Shown piece after piece: positions 7,028 to 13,386 of a stretch of DNA of 18,160 bases (positions are counted from its first letter, which is position 1; each line of letters starts with the position of its first letter). A program made the position numbers and the translations under genes. The stretch is from contig CABRIF010000040.1 in the NCBI GenBank assembly GCA_902470925.1, forward strand, positions 1 through 18,160. Reading direction: 5' to 3'. The notes under the pieces are model-generated. The model was not told where the DNA came from. It ran no database searches and was given only the letters and a program-made list of their open reading frames with translations. The stretch is from an uncultured Collinsella sp. (GTDB lineage: Bacteria > Actinomycetota > Coriobacteriia > Coriobacteriales > Coriobacteriaceae).

Positions 7028-8011
7028 CTACCCGAGCGAGTTGATGTCCCGCGTGATGGGGGTATCGGTCTCCACAGCACGATCACCGTCGGCTGTGCCC
7101 GACTCCTCCGAATCGCTGCTGCTCGACTGCGCAACCGTGATGCCGTCCACCGTTGTGTCGGTCAACGACAGCGGCACGTTGCCGTACCATGCGGTGTGCA
7201 GCGCATCGAACACGCCGTTGTCCGCCAGGTCGCTGCACGCCTGCTTGAGGGCATCGGCCAGCTCGTCGTTGGCCTTGAGCACGCCGATGCCGTAGGACGA
7301 CGTGCTGCCGATAGTCCCCGCGAACACGATGTCGGGGTACGCGCGCGCCAGGTAGCCGCCGGCCGTGGCGTCGCAGGCAACATAGGAGACCTCGCCGGCA
7401 TCCAGCGCGTCGAAGCACTTGTTCACGTTCTCGTAGGTCTTCTGCGTGGCCGAGATGCCCGCGCGCTTGAGCGCGTCTTGGGAGGCCGAGGAGCTCTGGA
7501 CACCGATGGTGGCCCCCTCCAGGCTGCTCGCCGAGACGGACGGGGTGCTCGAGGAGTCGGATGCCTTCACGAAAACCGCCGAGGCATCCTCGCCCACCGT
7601 GCCCAGCACCGTCACCGTGCTGCTTGCATCGGAGGGCTTGGAACCGATGTAGAGGTCGGCCTCGTCGCTGTCGAGCGCGCTGTGGGCGCTCGCGGCGGAC
7701 ACGATCTTCACGTTGAGCCCGAAATGCTGCGCGAGCGCGCGCGCCACATCGATGTAGTAGCCGGTCGGCGCGCCATCGTTGCCGTTCATGGCCTGCGGGG
7801 CGTCGGAGGTGTCCACGGCGACCGTCAGCACGCCGGTCTCCATGAGCGCCGAGGCATCGATCGTTGCCTGCGCCTCGGGGGCGGCCACCTCGGAGCGCGG
7901 CGGCGTGGTGAGGGCGCAGCCGCCGAGCGCGAGCGCCAGCGCCAGCGCGCATGCCCCGCCCGCGGCCCGCGCGATACCGCCCCAACGACCAGCCCTCGTA
8001 CCTGTGCCCAT
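7028..8011 (-). CDS. Lipoprotein, amino-acid-type ABC substrate-binding protein (family 3)
   Basis: 327 residues. The N-terminus is a lipoprotein signal: basic start (RAGRWGGIARA), hydrophobic core (ACALALALALGG), and a lipobox LGGC with Cys32 as the lipidated residue. After a short linker, residues 58-300 follow the type-2 periplasmic-binding-protein pattern of polar amino acid transport: GVLTVAVDTSDAPQAM, GAPTGYYIDVARALAQHFGLNVKIV, DLYIGSKP, GATIGVQSSSASQDAL, YVACDATAGGYLA, then YGIGVLKANDELADAL. A Ser/Asp-rich tail ends the protein. The ligand cannot be told. No permease or ATPase gene is adjacent, so it is an orphan binding protein here. The start at 8011 fits the signal peptide, but its ribosome site is weak; a TTG two codons upstream (8017), with AGG 5 nt before it, is an equally possible start. 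Confidence 0.85.
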   Translation of the reverse strand: MGTGTRAGRWGGIARAAGGACALALALALGGCALTTPPRSEVAAPEAQATIDASALMETGVLTVAVDTSDAPQAMNGNDGAPTGYYIDVARALAQHFGLNVKIVSAASAHSALDSDEADLYIGSKPSDASSTVTVLGTVGEDASAVFVKASDSSSTPSVSASSLEGATIGVQSSSASQDALKRAGISATQKTYENVNKCFDALDAGEVSYVACDATAGGYLARAYPDIVFAGTIGSTSSYGIGVLKANDELADALKQACSDLADNGVFDALHTAWYGNVPLSLTDTTVDGITVAQSSSSDSEESGTADGDRAVETDTPITRDINSLG

Positions 8012-8040
8012 AGCCAAACCCGCCTTTTCACCCTCATCGC

Positions 8041-8063
8041 CCGCGCGCAGGTTGGATGCGCGG
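8041..8063. other. Short hairpin in the leader of the lipoprotein gene
   Basis: CCGCGC (8041-8046) pairs with GCGCGG (8058-8063) over an 11-nt loop. It starts 15 nt after the 3' arm of the structured RNA and ends about 30 nt before the lipoprotein start. It could help end the RNA, but no T-run follows. Confidence 0.35.
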
Positions 8064-8077
8064 ACGTCTGTTTCCTT

Positions 8078-8348
8078 TGTTCCCCCAGCTGACCTGGTCT
8101 TTGACCCCACACTTGCGCACCGGGGCGTTTGCTCGGCCGCCGCAACGGCTTCACGACTGACCCGCTCGCCCGCGAGGCGGTATTGCCTCAGATGTAGAAC
8201 GGACGGTGCGTCTGACTTCTAGGACGCGCCATGATCGCTGCCGCGCGCACGCGGCAGCTTACGTGGATCCCTTTGACCGCGTCTGTCATGGACTAGGGCG
8301 ACGGGACGCGCCCGACCTTGCCCGCAACCACAGCCTGGGAGGAACAGT
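8078..8348 (-). ncRNA. Candidate structured RNA (~270 nt) or long 5' leader
   Basis: No protein gene fits this stretch. Transcription from the TATAAT at 8354-8359 should start near 8348. The first nucleotides of that RNA, TGTTCCTCCCAGGCTG (8346-8331), pair with CAGCTGGGGGAACA (8091-8078): 6 + 5 + 3 bp with two single-base bulges, closing a domain of 269 nt. Inside are a perfect 9-bp hairpin with a 4-nt loop (8237-8258), a GAGGC/GCCTC hairpin (8174-8189), a GGGCG/CGCCC hairpin (8296-8313) and a CCCC/GGGG pair (8105-8108 with 8122-8125). A closing helix that begins at the predicted 5' end is typical of stable non-coding RNAs and of large riboswitch-like leaders. SRP RNA, RNase P RNA and tmRNA signatures are absent. 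Position between comF and hpf suggests the raiA-motif RNA class, but I cannot confirm its consensus. Confidence 0.55.
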
Positions 8349-8353
8349 GCCGC

Positions 8354-8359
8354 ATTATA
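8354..8359 (-). promoter_or_regulatory. Extended -10 promoter (TGC-TATAAT)
   Basis: The minus strand reads TGCTATAATG, a perfect -10 hexamer with a TGn extension, which stands out in this GC-rich contig. The -35 region at 17 nt (TGCCGA) is poor, as is common for extended -10 promoters. It points at the structured RNA and then the lipoprotein gene. Confidence 0.75.
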
Positions 8360-8525
8360 GCAGGTCGGACGCGCATTCGGCACCACGGGCCCATGCCGGG
8401 GCGCAAAGGCGCACAGGCGGGGTGCAGGCGGGCCCGGGCGCGATGGGCGCAGGCGGGGCTCCCGCCGGTCGCCCGCGCGGTTTTTCTTGAGAGGCGCAGG
8501 CGGTTGGCGTGTGCCGAGGTCTCCG

Positions 8526-8589
8526 CAGGTCCAGGTAGGCGTGCAGCATCAAAACCCCTGTTCAGGCCAGGTACGGTGCGGCGTGCAGC
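8526..8589. repeat. Imperfect direct repeat downstream of comF
   Basis: Copy A (8526-8547) and copy B (8563-8589) share CAGG, CCAGGTA and GGCGTGCAGC, differing by a 1-nt and a 6-nt insertion. The rest of 8360-8596 holds C/G-rich degenerate copies of GCAGGCGGG and no gene that I can support. Confidence 0.55.
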
Positions 8590-8596
8590 GCATGAT

Positions 8597-9382
8597 TCAG
8601 CCCCATACGCGGGCCAGGGCGGCGGCGTCCACGCGACGCGCGCCCGCCGCCTGCAGGGCACGCGCCGCAGCCTGCAACGTCGCGCCCGTGGTGATGACAT
8701 CATCGAGCATGAGCAGGTGCCTGCCCGCAACCGGGACCACCACCTCGTAGGCGCTGCCTGCCTGCCGCAAGCGGGCGGCGCGGTCCAGGCGCCGCTGGTC
8801 TGCGCGCCCGTGCTTCACCATGGTGTCGAGCAGCGGCAATCCCAACAGCTCGGCGCAGGCCTGCGCCACCTGCTCCATATGGTCGAAGCCGCGGCGGGAG
8901 AACGCCTCCGCCGTGACCGGAATGAATGTCACCGCCTCCACCCGTGCCAGCGAGCCGTACGCCCGGGGCGCGGCTGCGGATGCCGTCAGCACCGCCCGGG
9001 CCAGGTACCCGGCGATCACCGGTGCCAGGCGGCGCTCCCCGCCGTCCTTGTAGGCGCGCACGAGCTGGGCGAACGGGCCTTCGAACACGCAGGCGGCAAG
9101 GCAGCACCCCAGCGCCGACGGGCTGGCGGCGTCGCACTCCGTACACAGCATGCTGCCGAACGGCGCGGCGCATCGCGGGCAGGCGGTGGCCGGGTCGATG
9201 CGCACCATGCGGTCCCGACACGCCGCGCAGAGCAGCTCGCCGGACCGCTCGCATCCCACGCACCGCGTGGGCGACAGCGCCTCAAGTGCAGCCTCGCCCA
9301 TCGCATATGCGGTGCGGCGAAGCCATCCCGCGCCCGCTGACCCCGCAGGCGCGCTCGACCTTGCCCCGATTCCAACACGCAT
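8597..9382 (-). CDS. comF: ComF family protein (ComFC-type phosphoribosyltransferase)
   Basis: 261 residues. ComFC is a cytosolic protein needed for DNA uptake in competent bacteria and is also common in non-competent ones; it has a zinc-ribbon start and a phosphoribosyltransferase fold. Here Cys41/44 with Cys52/55 and Cys68/71 with Cys80/83 form a double zinc ribbon. FEGPFAQLVRAYKDGGERRLAP (100-121) and RRGFDHMEQVAQ (163-174) are family motifs, and LLMLDDVITTGAT (223-235) is the PRPP loop. The N-terminus is about 30 residues longer than in many homologues. The ATG at 9382 has GGAGGAGGG 6-11 nt upstream, lying in the arm of a strong hairpin. No other competence gene is in the window, so a DNA-uptake role is not implied. 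Confidence 0.93.
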   Translation of the reverse strand: MRVGIGARSSAPAGSAGAGWLRRTAYAMGEAALEALSPTRCVGCERSGELLCAACRDRMVRIDPATACPRCAAPFGSMLCTECDAASPSALGCCLAACVFEGPFAQLVRAYKDGGERRLAPVIAGYLARAVLTASAAAPRAYGSLARVEAVTFIPVTAEAFSRRGFDHMEQVAQACAELLGLPLLDTMVKHGRADQRRLDRAARLRQAGSAYEVVVPVAGRHLLMLDDVITTGATLQAAARALQAAGARRVDAAALARVWG

Positions 9383-9386
9383 GAAT

Positions 9387-9418
9387 CAGCCCTCCTCCGC
9401 AGGTGCGGAGAAGGGCTG
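9387..9418 (-). promoter_or_regulatory. Hairpin enclosing the comF ribosome binding site
   Basis: CAGCCCT (9387-9393) pairs with AGGGCTG (9412-9418), then after one mismatch CTCCGC (9395-9400) pairs with GCGGAG (9405-9410), leaving a 4-nt loop. The GGAGGAGGG of comF makes up the 3' arm, so the site would be closed in the folded mRNA. There is no T-run after it, so a simple terminator is less likely. Confidence 0.65.
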
Positions 9419-9524
9419 ACGATGTACTCAGTGTACCCGATACGGCCCGGCGGGGCCAGCGGGTCGCGCGCCGCCCTGAGACGCCGAGGACCGCTGCGGC
9501 AAGCCGGACTGGACGGGTCGCCAC

Positions 9525-9598
9525 AGCGAAGTACGGGCTGCCCGCCATTCGCTTCTCAAGCCAGACGCTGCGGCAAAGCGAGATACGGGCTGCCCGCC
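9525..9598. repeat. Two-copy direct repeat with internal palindromes upstream of comF
   Basis: AGCGA-NN-TACGGGCTGCCCGCC occurs at 9525-9546 and 9577-9598 (20 of 22 identical, 52 bp apart). Each copy has the palindrome CGGGC-T-GCCCG. In the first copy it extends symmetrically to GCGAA/TTCGC (9526-9552); in the second, different flanks (GAGAT/ATCTC) can also pair. GCTGCGGCAA is also repeated at 9493 and 9567. Operators or a dispersed repeat element are both possible. Confidence 0.75.
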
Positions 9599-9624
9599 GC
9601 CCATCTCTCGATGGAGCTGGGCGG
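9597..9624 (-). terminator. Possible terminator hairpin after ricT
   Basis: CCGCCCA (9597-9603) pairs with TGGGCGG (9618-9624) around a 14-nt loop that can form three more pairs. It is about 64 nt after the ricT stop. No T-run follows, so it is a weak candidate. Confidence 0.35.
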
Positions 9625-9687
9625 TGAGCCGAACGGCACATCCATCACGGACCGGACCGGCGCGCATGGCGCAACGGCCTGAAGGGC

Positions 9688-11328
9688 CTACGCGCCCGAA
9701 CCGCTCGGGGAAGCGGACGAGCCCCGCCCGGCATCGGAGCCACCGTCCTGGCGCGGCTTGCGCGAACGGCGGCGACGGCGCTTCTTCGGTGCCGCGTCGG
9801 GGCCGGCCTCACCGGCAGCACCGGAGGCAGAGCCGCCCCCATCGCCCGGACGACGGCGGGACACCTTCACCTCGCCCGAAGCGAGCTGCTCGGCCACCGA
9901 CGGGGTCTCGGGCTTGCCGCCGTGCTTCTTGGGCGCAGCGTCACGCGAACCTCCCTCGCCCGCCGCGGTATGACGCCGGCGACGCGAGCGCGACGGGGCG
10001 TCCGCGTCACCCTGGGGCGCCTTGCGATCGCGCGTGGCCGCCTCGCCCTGAGGCGGTGTGGCCTCTCCCGCCCGATGGCGACGGCGGCGCGTCGGCGTCT
10101 GCTCAGCCGAATCGGCCCCCTGCCCGCGGCGGCTCGCAGGTGCCGGGGCGCCCGCGGCAGGCCCCGAAGCCGCACCGTCGGCGCCGCGACGGCGACGGCG
10201 CCGGTTGGAGCCGCCTGCCTCGGGGGCATCCGGGCCATCCTTGCCGCGGCGATCTGCGGGCGCGCCCTTGCCGTGACCGCGCGAACGCGACGTGGCGCCC
10301 TCCGCACGCGCCGCCTCCTCCTCGCGCATACGGCGCCGACGCGGCGTGGGGCCCGATGCCACGATGCGGTCGGCCACATCCAGGCCGTCGCCCACGTCCA
10401 CGCCGTTTTGGCGGTCGAGCTCCATGAGCGCAAGCTGCAGGTCGGGGGATTCCAGACGCTCCAAGACGCTGCGGCTCACGCAGTCCGGGCGCGCATGGCA
10501 CCCCTGGCTTTCGCAGCGCTTCTTGTTCTCGCTCGTGCAGCCCATATCGGACAGGTTCACGCGGAACACCTTGCCGCTCTCCAAACGCAGCACCAGCTGC
10601 TCGCGCGGCGTGTTGTATTCCATGATCCGCGCCTTGCCCAGCGGCGTGTCGATCAGGGTTTTCTTCTTCGGCGCCCGGCTCTTGAAGTCCTTGTAGGCCT
10701 CGAACTCGTAGCGCAGGCAGCACATGAGGCGCCCGCACATGCCCGAGATCTTCGCGGAGTTGAGCGGCAGGTCCTGCTCTTTTGCCATGCGGATCGACAC
10801 CGGCTCGAAGTTGCCGCCGAACCGCGTGCAGCACAGCTCCTGGCCGCAGGTGGCAAAACCGCCCTGCAGGCGTGTCTCGTCGCGCACGCCGATCTGGCGC
10901 ATGTCCACGCGGATGTGGAAGAACGAGGAGAGGTCCTTCACCAGCTGGCGGAAGTCCACGCGGTCCTCGGCCGCGAAGTAGAACACGGCCTTCTCCCCGC
11001 CGAACAGGAACTCGACGCCCACCGGCTTCATGTCCAGGTCGTTTTTGGCGATGAGCCGGCGGAAATCCGACATCGCGTCCTCGCCGGCGTCGGCCAGCTC
11101 GTCGGCGCGGTCGAGGTCGGCGTCGTCGGCCAGGCGCAGCACCGGCTTGAGCGGAGCGGCGAGCTCGGAAGGCTCAACCTCGAAGGGGTCGGCGGTAACC
11201 AGGCCGATCTCTCGCCCGCGCTCGGTTTGGCAGATGGCGTAATCGCCCTCGAGGATATCGAGTGCCTGCGGATCGAACCACAGCTCACGGGCGGCAAAGG
11301 CAAATTTCACAGGTACGACTACGGGCAT
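9688..11328 (-). CDS. ricT: PSP1-domain protein RicT (YaaT) with Cys cluster and Arg-rich tail
   Basis: 546 residues. RicT is a cytosolic protein that, in Bacillus, forms the Fe-S-containing Y-complex with RicA and RicF and directs RNase Y processing. The PSP1 core covers about 1-260. Conserved cysteines are FATCGQELCCTRFGG (161, 166, 167) and GMCGRLMCCLRYE (198, 203, 204). After it comes a second cluster, C264-x7-C272-x4-C277-x5-C283. Residues 329-546 are a disordered tail with at least six arginine/lysine blocks (RRRRRR at 376-381, RRRRHR at 414-419, KKRRRRRSRK at 515-524). Typical homologues end near 280-300. The ATG at 11328 overlaps the holB stop by 10 bp, with AGGAAGG 7 nt upstream, so it is coupled to holB; the longer frame is a shadow of holB. 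RicA and RicF are not in the window. Confidence 0.93.
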   Translation of the reverse strand: MPVVVPVKFAFAARELWFDPQALDILEGDYAICQTERGREIGLVTADPFEVEPSELAAPLKPVLRLADDADLDRADELADAGEDAMSDFRRLIAKNDLDMKPVGVEFLFGGEKAVFYFAAEDRVDFRQLVKDLSSFFHIRVDMRQIGVRDETRLQGGFATCGQELCCTRFGGNFEPVSIRMAKEQDLPLNSAKISGMCGRLMCCLRYEFEAYKDFKSRAPKKKTLIDTPLGKARIMEYNTPREQLVLRLESGKVFRVNLSDMGCTSENKKRCESQGCHARPDCVSRSVLERLESPDLQLALMELDRQNGVDVGDGLDVADRIVASGPTPRRRRMREEEAARAEGATSRSRGHGKGAPADRRGKDGPDAPEAGGSNRRRRRRGADGAASGPAAGAPAPASRRGQGADSAEQTPTRRRRHRAGEATPPQGEAATRDRKAPQGDADAPSRSRRRRHTAAGEGGSRDAAPKKHGGKPETPSVAEQLASGEVKVSRRRPGDGGGSASGAAGEAGPDAAPKKRRRRRSRKPRQDGGSDAGRGSSASPSGSGA

Positions 11329-12479
11329 TGCAGGGCCTTCCTGATATCGAAGAGCATGACCTCGATGGCCAGCTGGGGGGTGACATTGCGGGCGATGCGG
11401 GACTCGGTACGGGCCACGGCGTCGAGCGCGCAGGCGATCTGGGCGCTGCTCGCACGGCCGGCGATGCGCGCAACCACGTCGGCGACGTCCTCGTTGACGA
11501 TGGGCCCCGCCTGCTCGGCCGCAAGCAGGGCGTCGCGCAGCAGCGTACGAGCGCTTGCCAGCGCTTCCATGATACCCGAACGCTCGCGGGCCGAAAGCTC
11601 GCGCTTGTTGCGGTCCTCGAGCTGCTTCAAGGCGCCGCGGGAAAGATAGTCGGCGTTTTGCTCGAGTACCGCCTTCTGGGTCGACTTCACCTCGGCGAGC
11701 GGCGCGTGCACGCTCACCATGAGCTCTTTTGCCGACGCCAGGATATCGGCCTCGTCGGCCGAGCCCAGCGCGTCGATCGCGCGAACCATAACACGGCGGG
11801 CCTCCTGGCGCTCGGCGCTCTTGAGAAACGCCACGGCGCGCGACGGGCTGCCGGCGATCGACACGGCCACGCGACAGCGCTCGAGCGACGTGCCGCACGC
11901 ACGCTGCACCGCCTGGGCCGATTCCTCGACCGGCAGCAACCGGAACGGCACGCATTGGCAGCGCGAGACGATCGTGGGCAGGATGGCGTCCGCGGATGTG
12001 CCCAGCAGGATGAAGGTCACGCCCGCCGGCGGCTCCTCCAGGGTTTTGAGCAAGGCGTTGGCCGAGTTGGCGCGCAGCTGCTCGGCGCGGTCGACGATAT
12101 ACACCTTCGAGGCGGCGCGGATCGGCGCCAGGGCAACGTCCTCCAGCAGGTCGCGAATCTGGGCGATGAGGTAGCCGGTGGCCGATTCGGGTGAAAGGAA
12201 GTGCACGTCCGGATGGGTGTGGCGCGCCACGCGCCCGCACGCGTCGCAGGTTCCGCATCCCCCGTCCTCGCACAGCAGCGCCTGCGCCAGCGCCCAGGCG
12301 GCATCGAGCTTGCCCGAACCGGGCGCGCCCAGAAACAGATAGGCATGGCTCGCGCGCCCCTGCTCAAGCGCGCGCACCAAAAAGTCACGCACCCGCGGCT
12401 GCGTGTCGAGCTGCGCCAACAGCGCGCTCTCGGCAAGAGCCGCCTCGGATTCGACCGTATGCTGCGCGCGTGCGCTCAT
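11319..12479 (-). CDS. holB: DNA polymerase III subunit delta prime
   Basis: 386 residues. This is a clamp-loader subunit that works with DnaX and delta to place the beta clamp on DNA. Walker-A-like GAPGSGK (51-57) is followed by Leu instead of Ser/Thr, which fits a subunit that does not hydrolyse ATP. Cys70, Cys75, Cys78 and Cys81 form the zinc site typical of DnaX/HolB. VYIVDRAEQLRANSANALLKTLEEPP is the Walker-B-region and central motif, and IVSRCQ is the SRC motif. The start at 12479 has GAGGGG about 5 nt upstream, 40 nt after the tmk stop; the frame running to 12836 lies inside tmk. tmk-holB-ricT is a widely conserved order in Gram-positives. Confidence 0.95.
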   Translation of the reverse strand: MSARAQHTVESEAALAESALLAQLDTQPRVRDFLVRALEQGRASHAYLFLGAPGSGKLDAAWALAQALLCEDGGCGTCDACGRVARHTHPDVHFLSPESATGYLIAQIRDLLEDVALAPIRAASKVYIVDRAEQLRANSANALLKTLEEPPAGVTFILLGTSADAILPTIVSRCQCVPFRLLPVEESAQAVQRACGTSLERCRVAVSIAGSPSRAVAFLKSAERQEARRVMVRAIDALGSADEADILASAKELMVSVHAPLAEVKSTQKAVLEQNADYLSRGALKQLEDRNKRELSARERSGIMEALASARTLLRDALLAAEQAGPIVNEDVADVVARIAGRASSAQIACALDAVARTESRIARNVTPQLAIEVMLFDIRKALQCP

Positions 12480-12519
12480 GCCATCCCCTCTCTGCCCCTG
12501 CAGGCCACAACCATCTCCA

Positions 12520-13233
12520 TCATAGCTGCCGAGCCGACCTGCGCGCGGGCGACGCGGCGGACAGAAGGCCCGGCATGTAACCGTCGAGCGCCGATGCCAC
12601 CTGGTCAAAAACCTCCTCGACGGTGCCGGATGCGTCGATGAGGCGCACCCGCTCGGGCTCTGAGGCGGCAATGGCGCGGAACCCCTCGGCCACGCGCTCC
12701 TGGAACGCCAAGCCTTTGAGCTCCATGCGGTCCGCCTCGGCACGGCCTGCGCGGCGCTCGAGCGCCCGGCGCACATCGATGTCGAACACGAGGGTGAGCT
12801 GCGGCACCACGCCGGCCACCGCCAGCTCGTTTGCACGGCGCACCATCACAGCGTCGAGGCCTCCAGCGTGAGCCTGGTAGGCAGTGGTGGAATCGAAGAA
12901 GCGGTCGCACACCACCACCTCGCCGGCTGCCAGCGCGGGCGCGATCACCTCGTGCACGAGCTGCGCGCGGGCCGCCTCGTACAACAGCAGCTCGCACACC
13001 GTGCCCATCTCGGCGTTCGCAGGGTCGAGCACCAACGCGCGAATCTGCTCCGAGATCGCCGTGCCGCCGGGCTCGCGCAGCATCTGCACGCTGCGGCCCG
13101 CCGCGCGCAGGGCATCCGCCAAAAGCGACGCCTGGGTCGACTTGCCGCACCCGTCGATGCCCTCGCACGTGATGAACAGTCCGGTTGTGGACCGGTGGCT
13201 CCCCGCGTTGCCTGCGGCGCTATCTGCGGTCAT
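12520..13233 (-). CDS. tmk: Thymidylate kinase
   Basis: 237 residues. Phosphorylates dTMP to dTDP with ATP for DNA synthesis. P-loop CEGIDGCGKST (23-33), LREPGGTAISEQIR (52-65, the dTMP-side region), DRFFDSTTAYQ (110-120, the DR motif), and a lid region with RRAGRAEADRME. An extra 15 residues precede the usual start, and about 15 follow the usual end (SPARRSARQL). The ATG at 13233 has a rather distant AGGGA (about 12 nt). It is the first gene of the tmk-holB-ricT unit. Confidence 0.95.
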   Translation of the reverse strand: MTADSAAGNAGSHRSTTGLFITCEGIDGCGKSTQASLLADALRAAGRSVQMLREPGGTAISEQIRALVLDPANAEMGTVCELLLYEAARAQLVHEVIAPALAAGEVVVCDRFFDSTTAYQAHAGGLDAVMVRRANELAVAGVVPQLTLVFDIDVRRALERRAGRAEADRMELKGLAFQERVAEGFRAIAASEPERVRLIDASGTVEEVFDQVASALDGYMPGLLSAASPARRSARQL

Positions 13234-13265
13234 GTGAACTCGCTTCCCTCTCGTCGTGAACCTCC

Positions 13266-13271
13266 ATCATA
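13266..13271 (-). promoter_or_regulatory. Putative -10 (TATGAT) for tmk
   Basis: The minus strand reads GGGGTATGATGG, with the start of tmk 33 nt downstream. It lies just after the strong hairpin ending the previous gene. No convincing -35 is visible, as that position falls in the hairpin arm. Confidence 0.4.
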
Positions 13272-13283
13272 CCCCGGCAAGAC

Positions 13284-13326
13284 GCCGGCAGGCCCGCGAC
13301 CCCCAGGGGGCAACGGGCCTGCCGGC
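13284..13326 (-). terminator. Strong hairpin after the DUF4013 gene
   Basis: GCCGGCAGGCCCG (13284-13296) and its exact complement (13314-13326) form 13 bp. The 17-nt loop itself contains CCCCC-A-GGGGG. It lies 61 nt past the stop. There is no clear U-tract, as often seen for terminators in high-GC Actinomycetota. It separates the DUF4013 unit from tmk. Confidence 0.7.
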
Positions 13327-13386
13327 ATGTAGGCGCGCACCTCCGCTCCCGAGCCGAGGGCGCAACCGATATGCAACGCGGGGCGG

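Noticed and set aside
8078..8348. SRP RNA, RNase P RNA or tmRNA at the structured region
   Set aside because: The conserved cores (GGAAGG...AGCAG of SRP, GAGGAAAGTCC of RNase P, the tRNA-like ends of tmRNA) are not there.
8355..8552. Small minus-strand frame after comF (65 residues)
   Set aside because: Pro/Arg-rich with no family likeness, no good ribosome site, and it runs into the -10 promoter.
9428..9667. Small minus-strand frame between ricT and comF (79 residues)
   Set aside because: It is explained by the palindromic repeats; no ribosome site or recognisable sequence.
11329..12273. N-terminal extension of ricT
   Set aside because: The extension lies in another frame of holB; the ATG at 11328 has a good ribosome site and gives the known PSP1 start.
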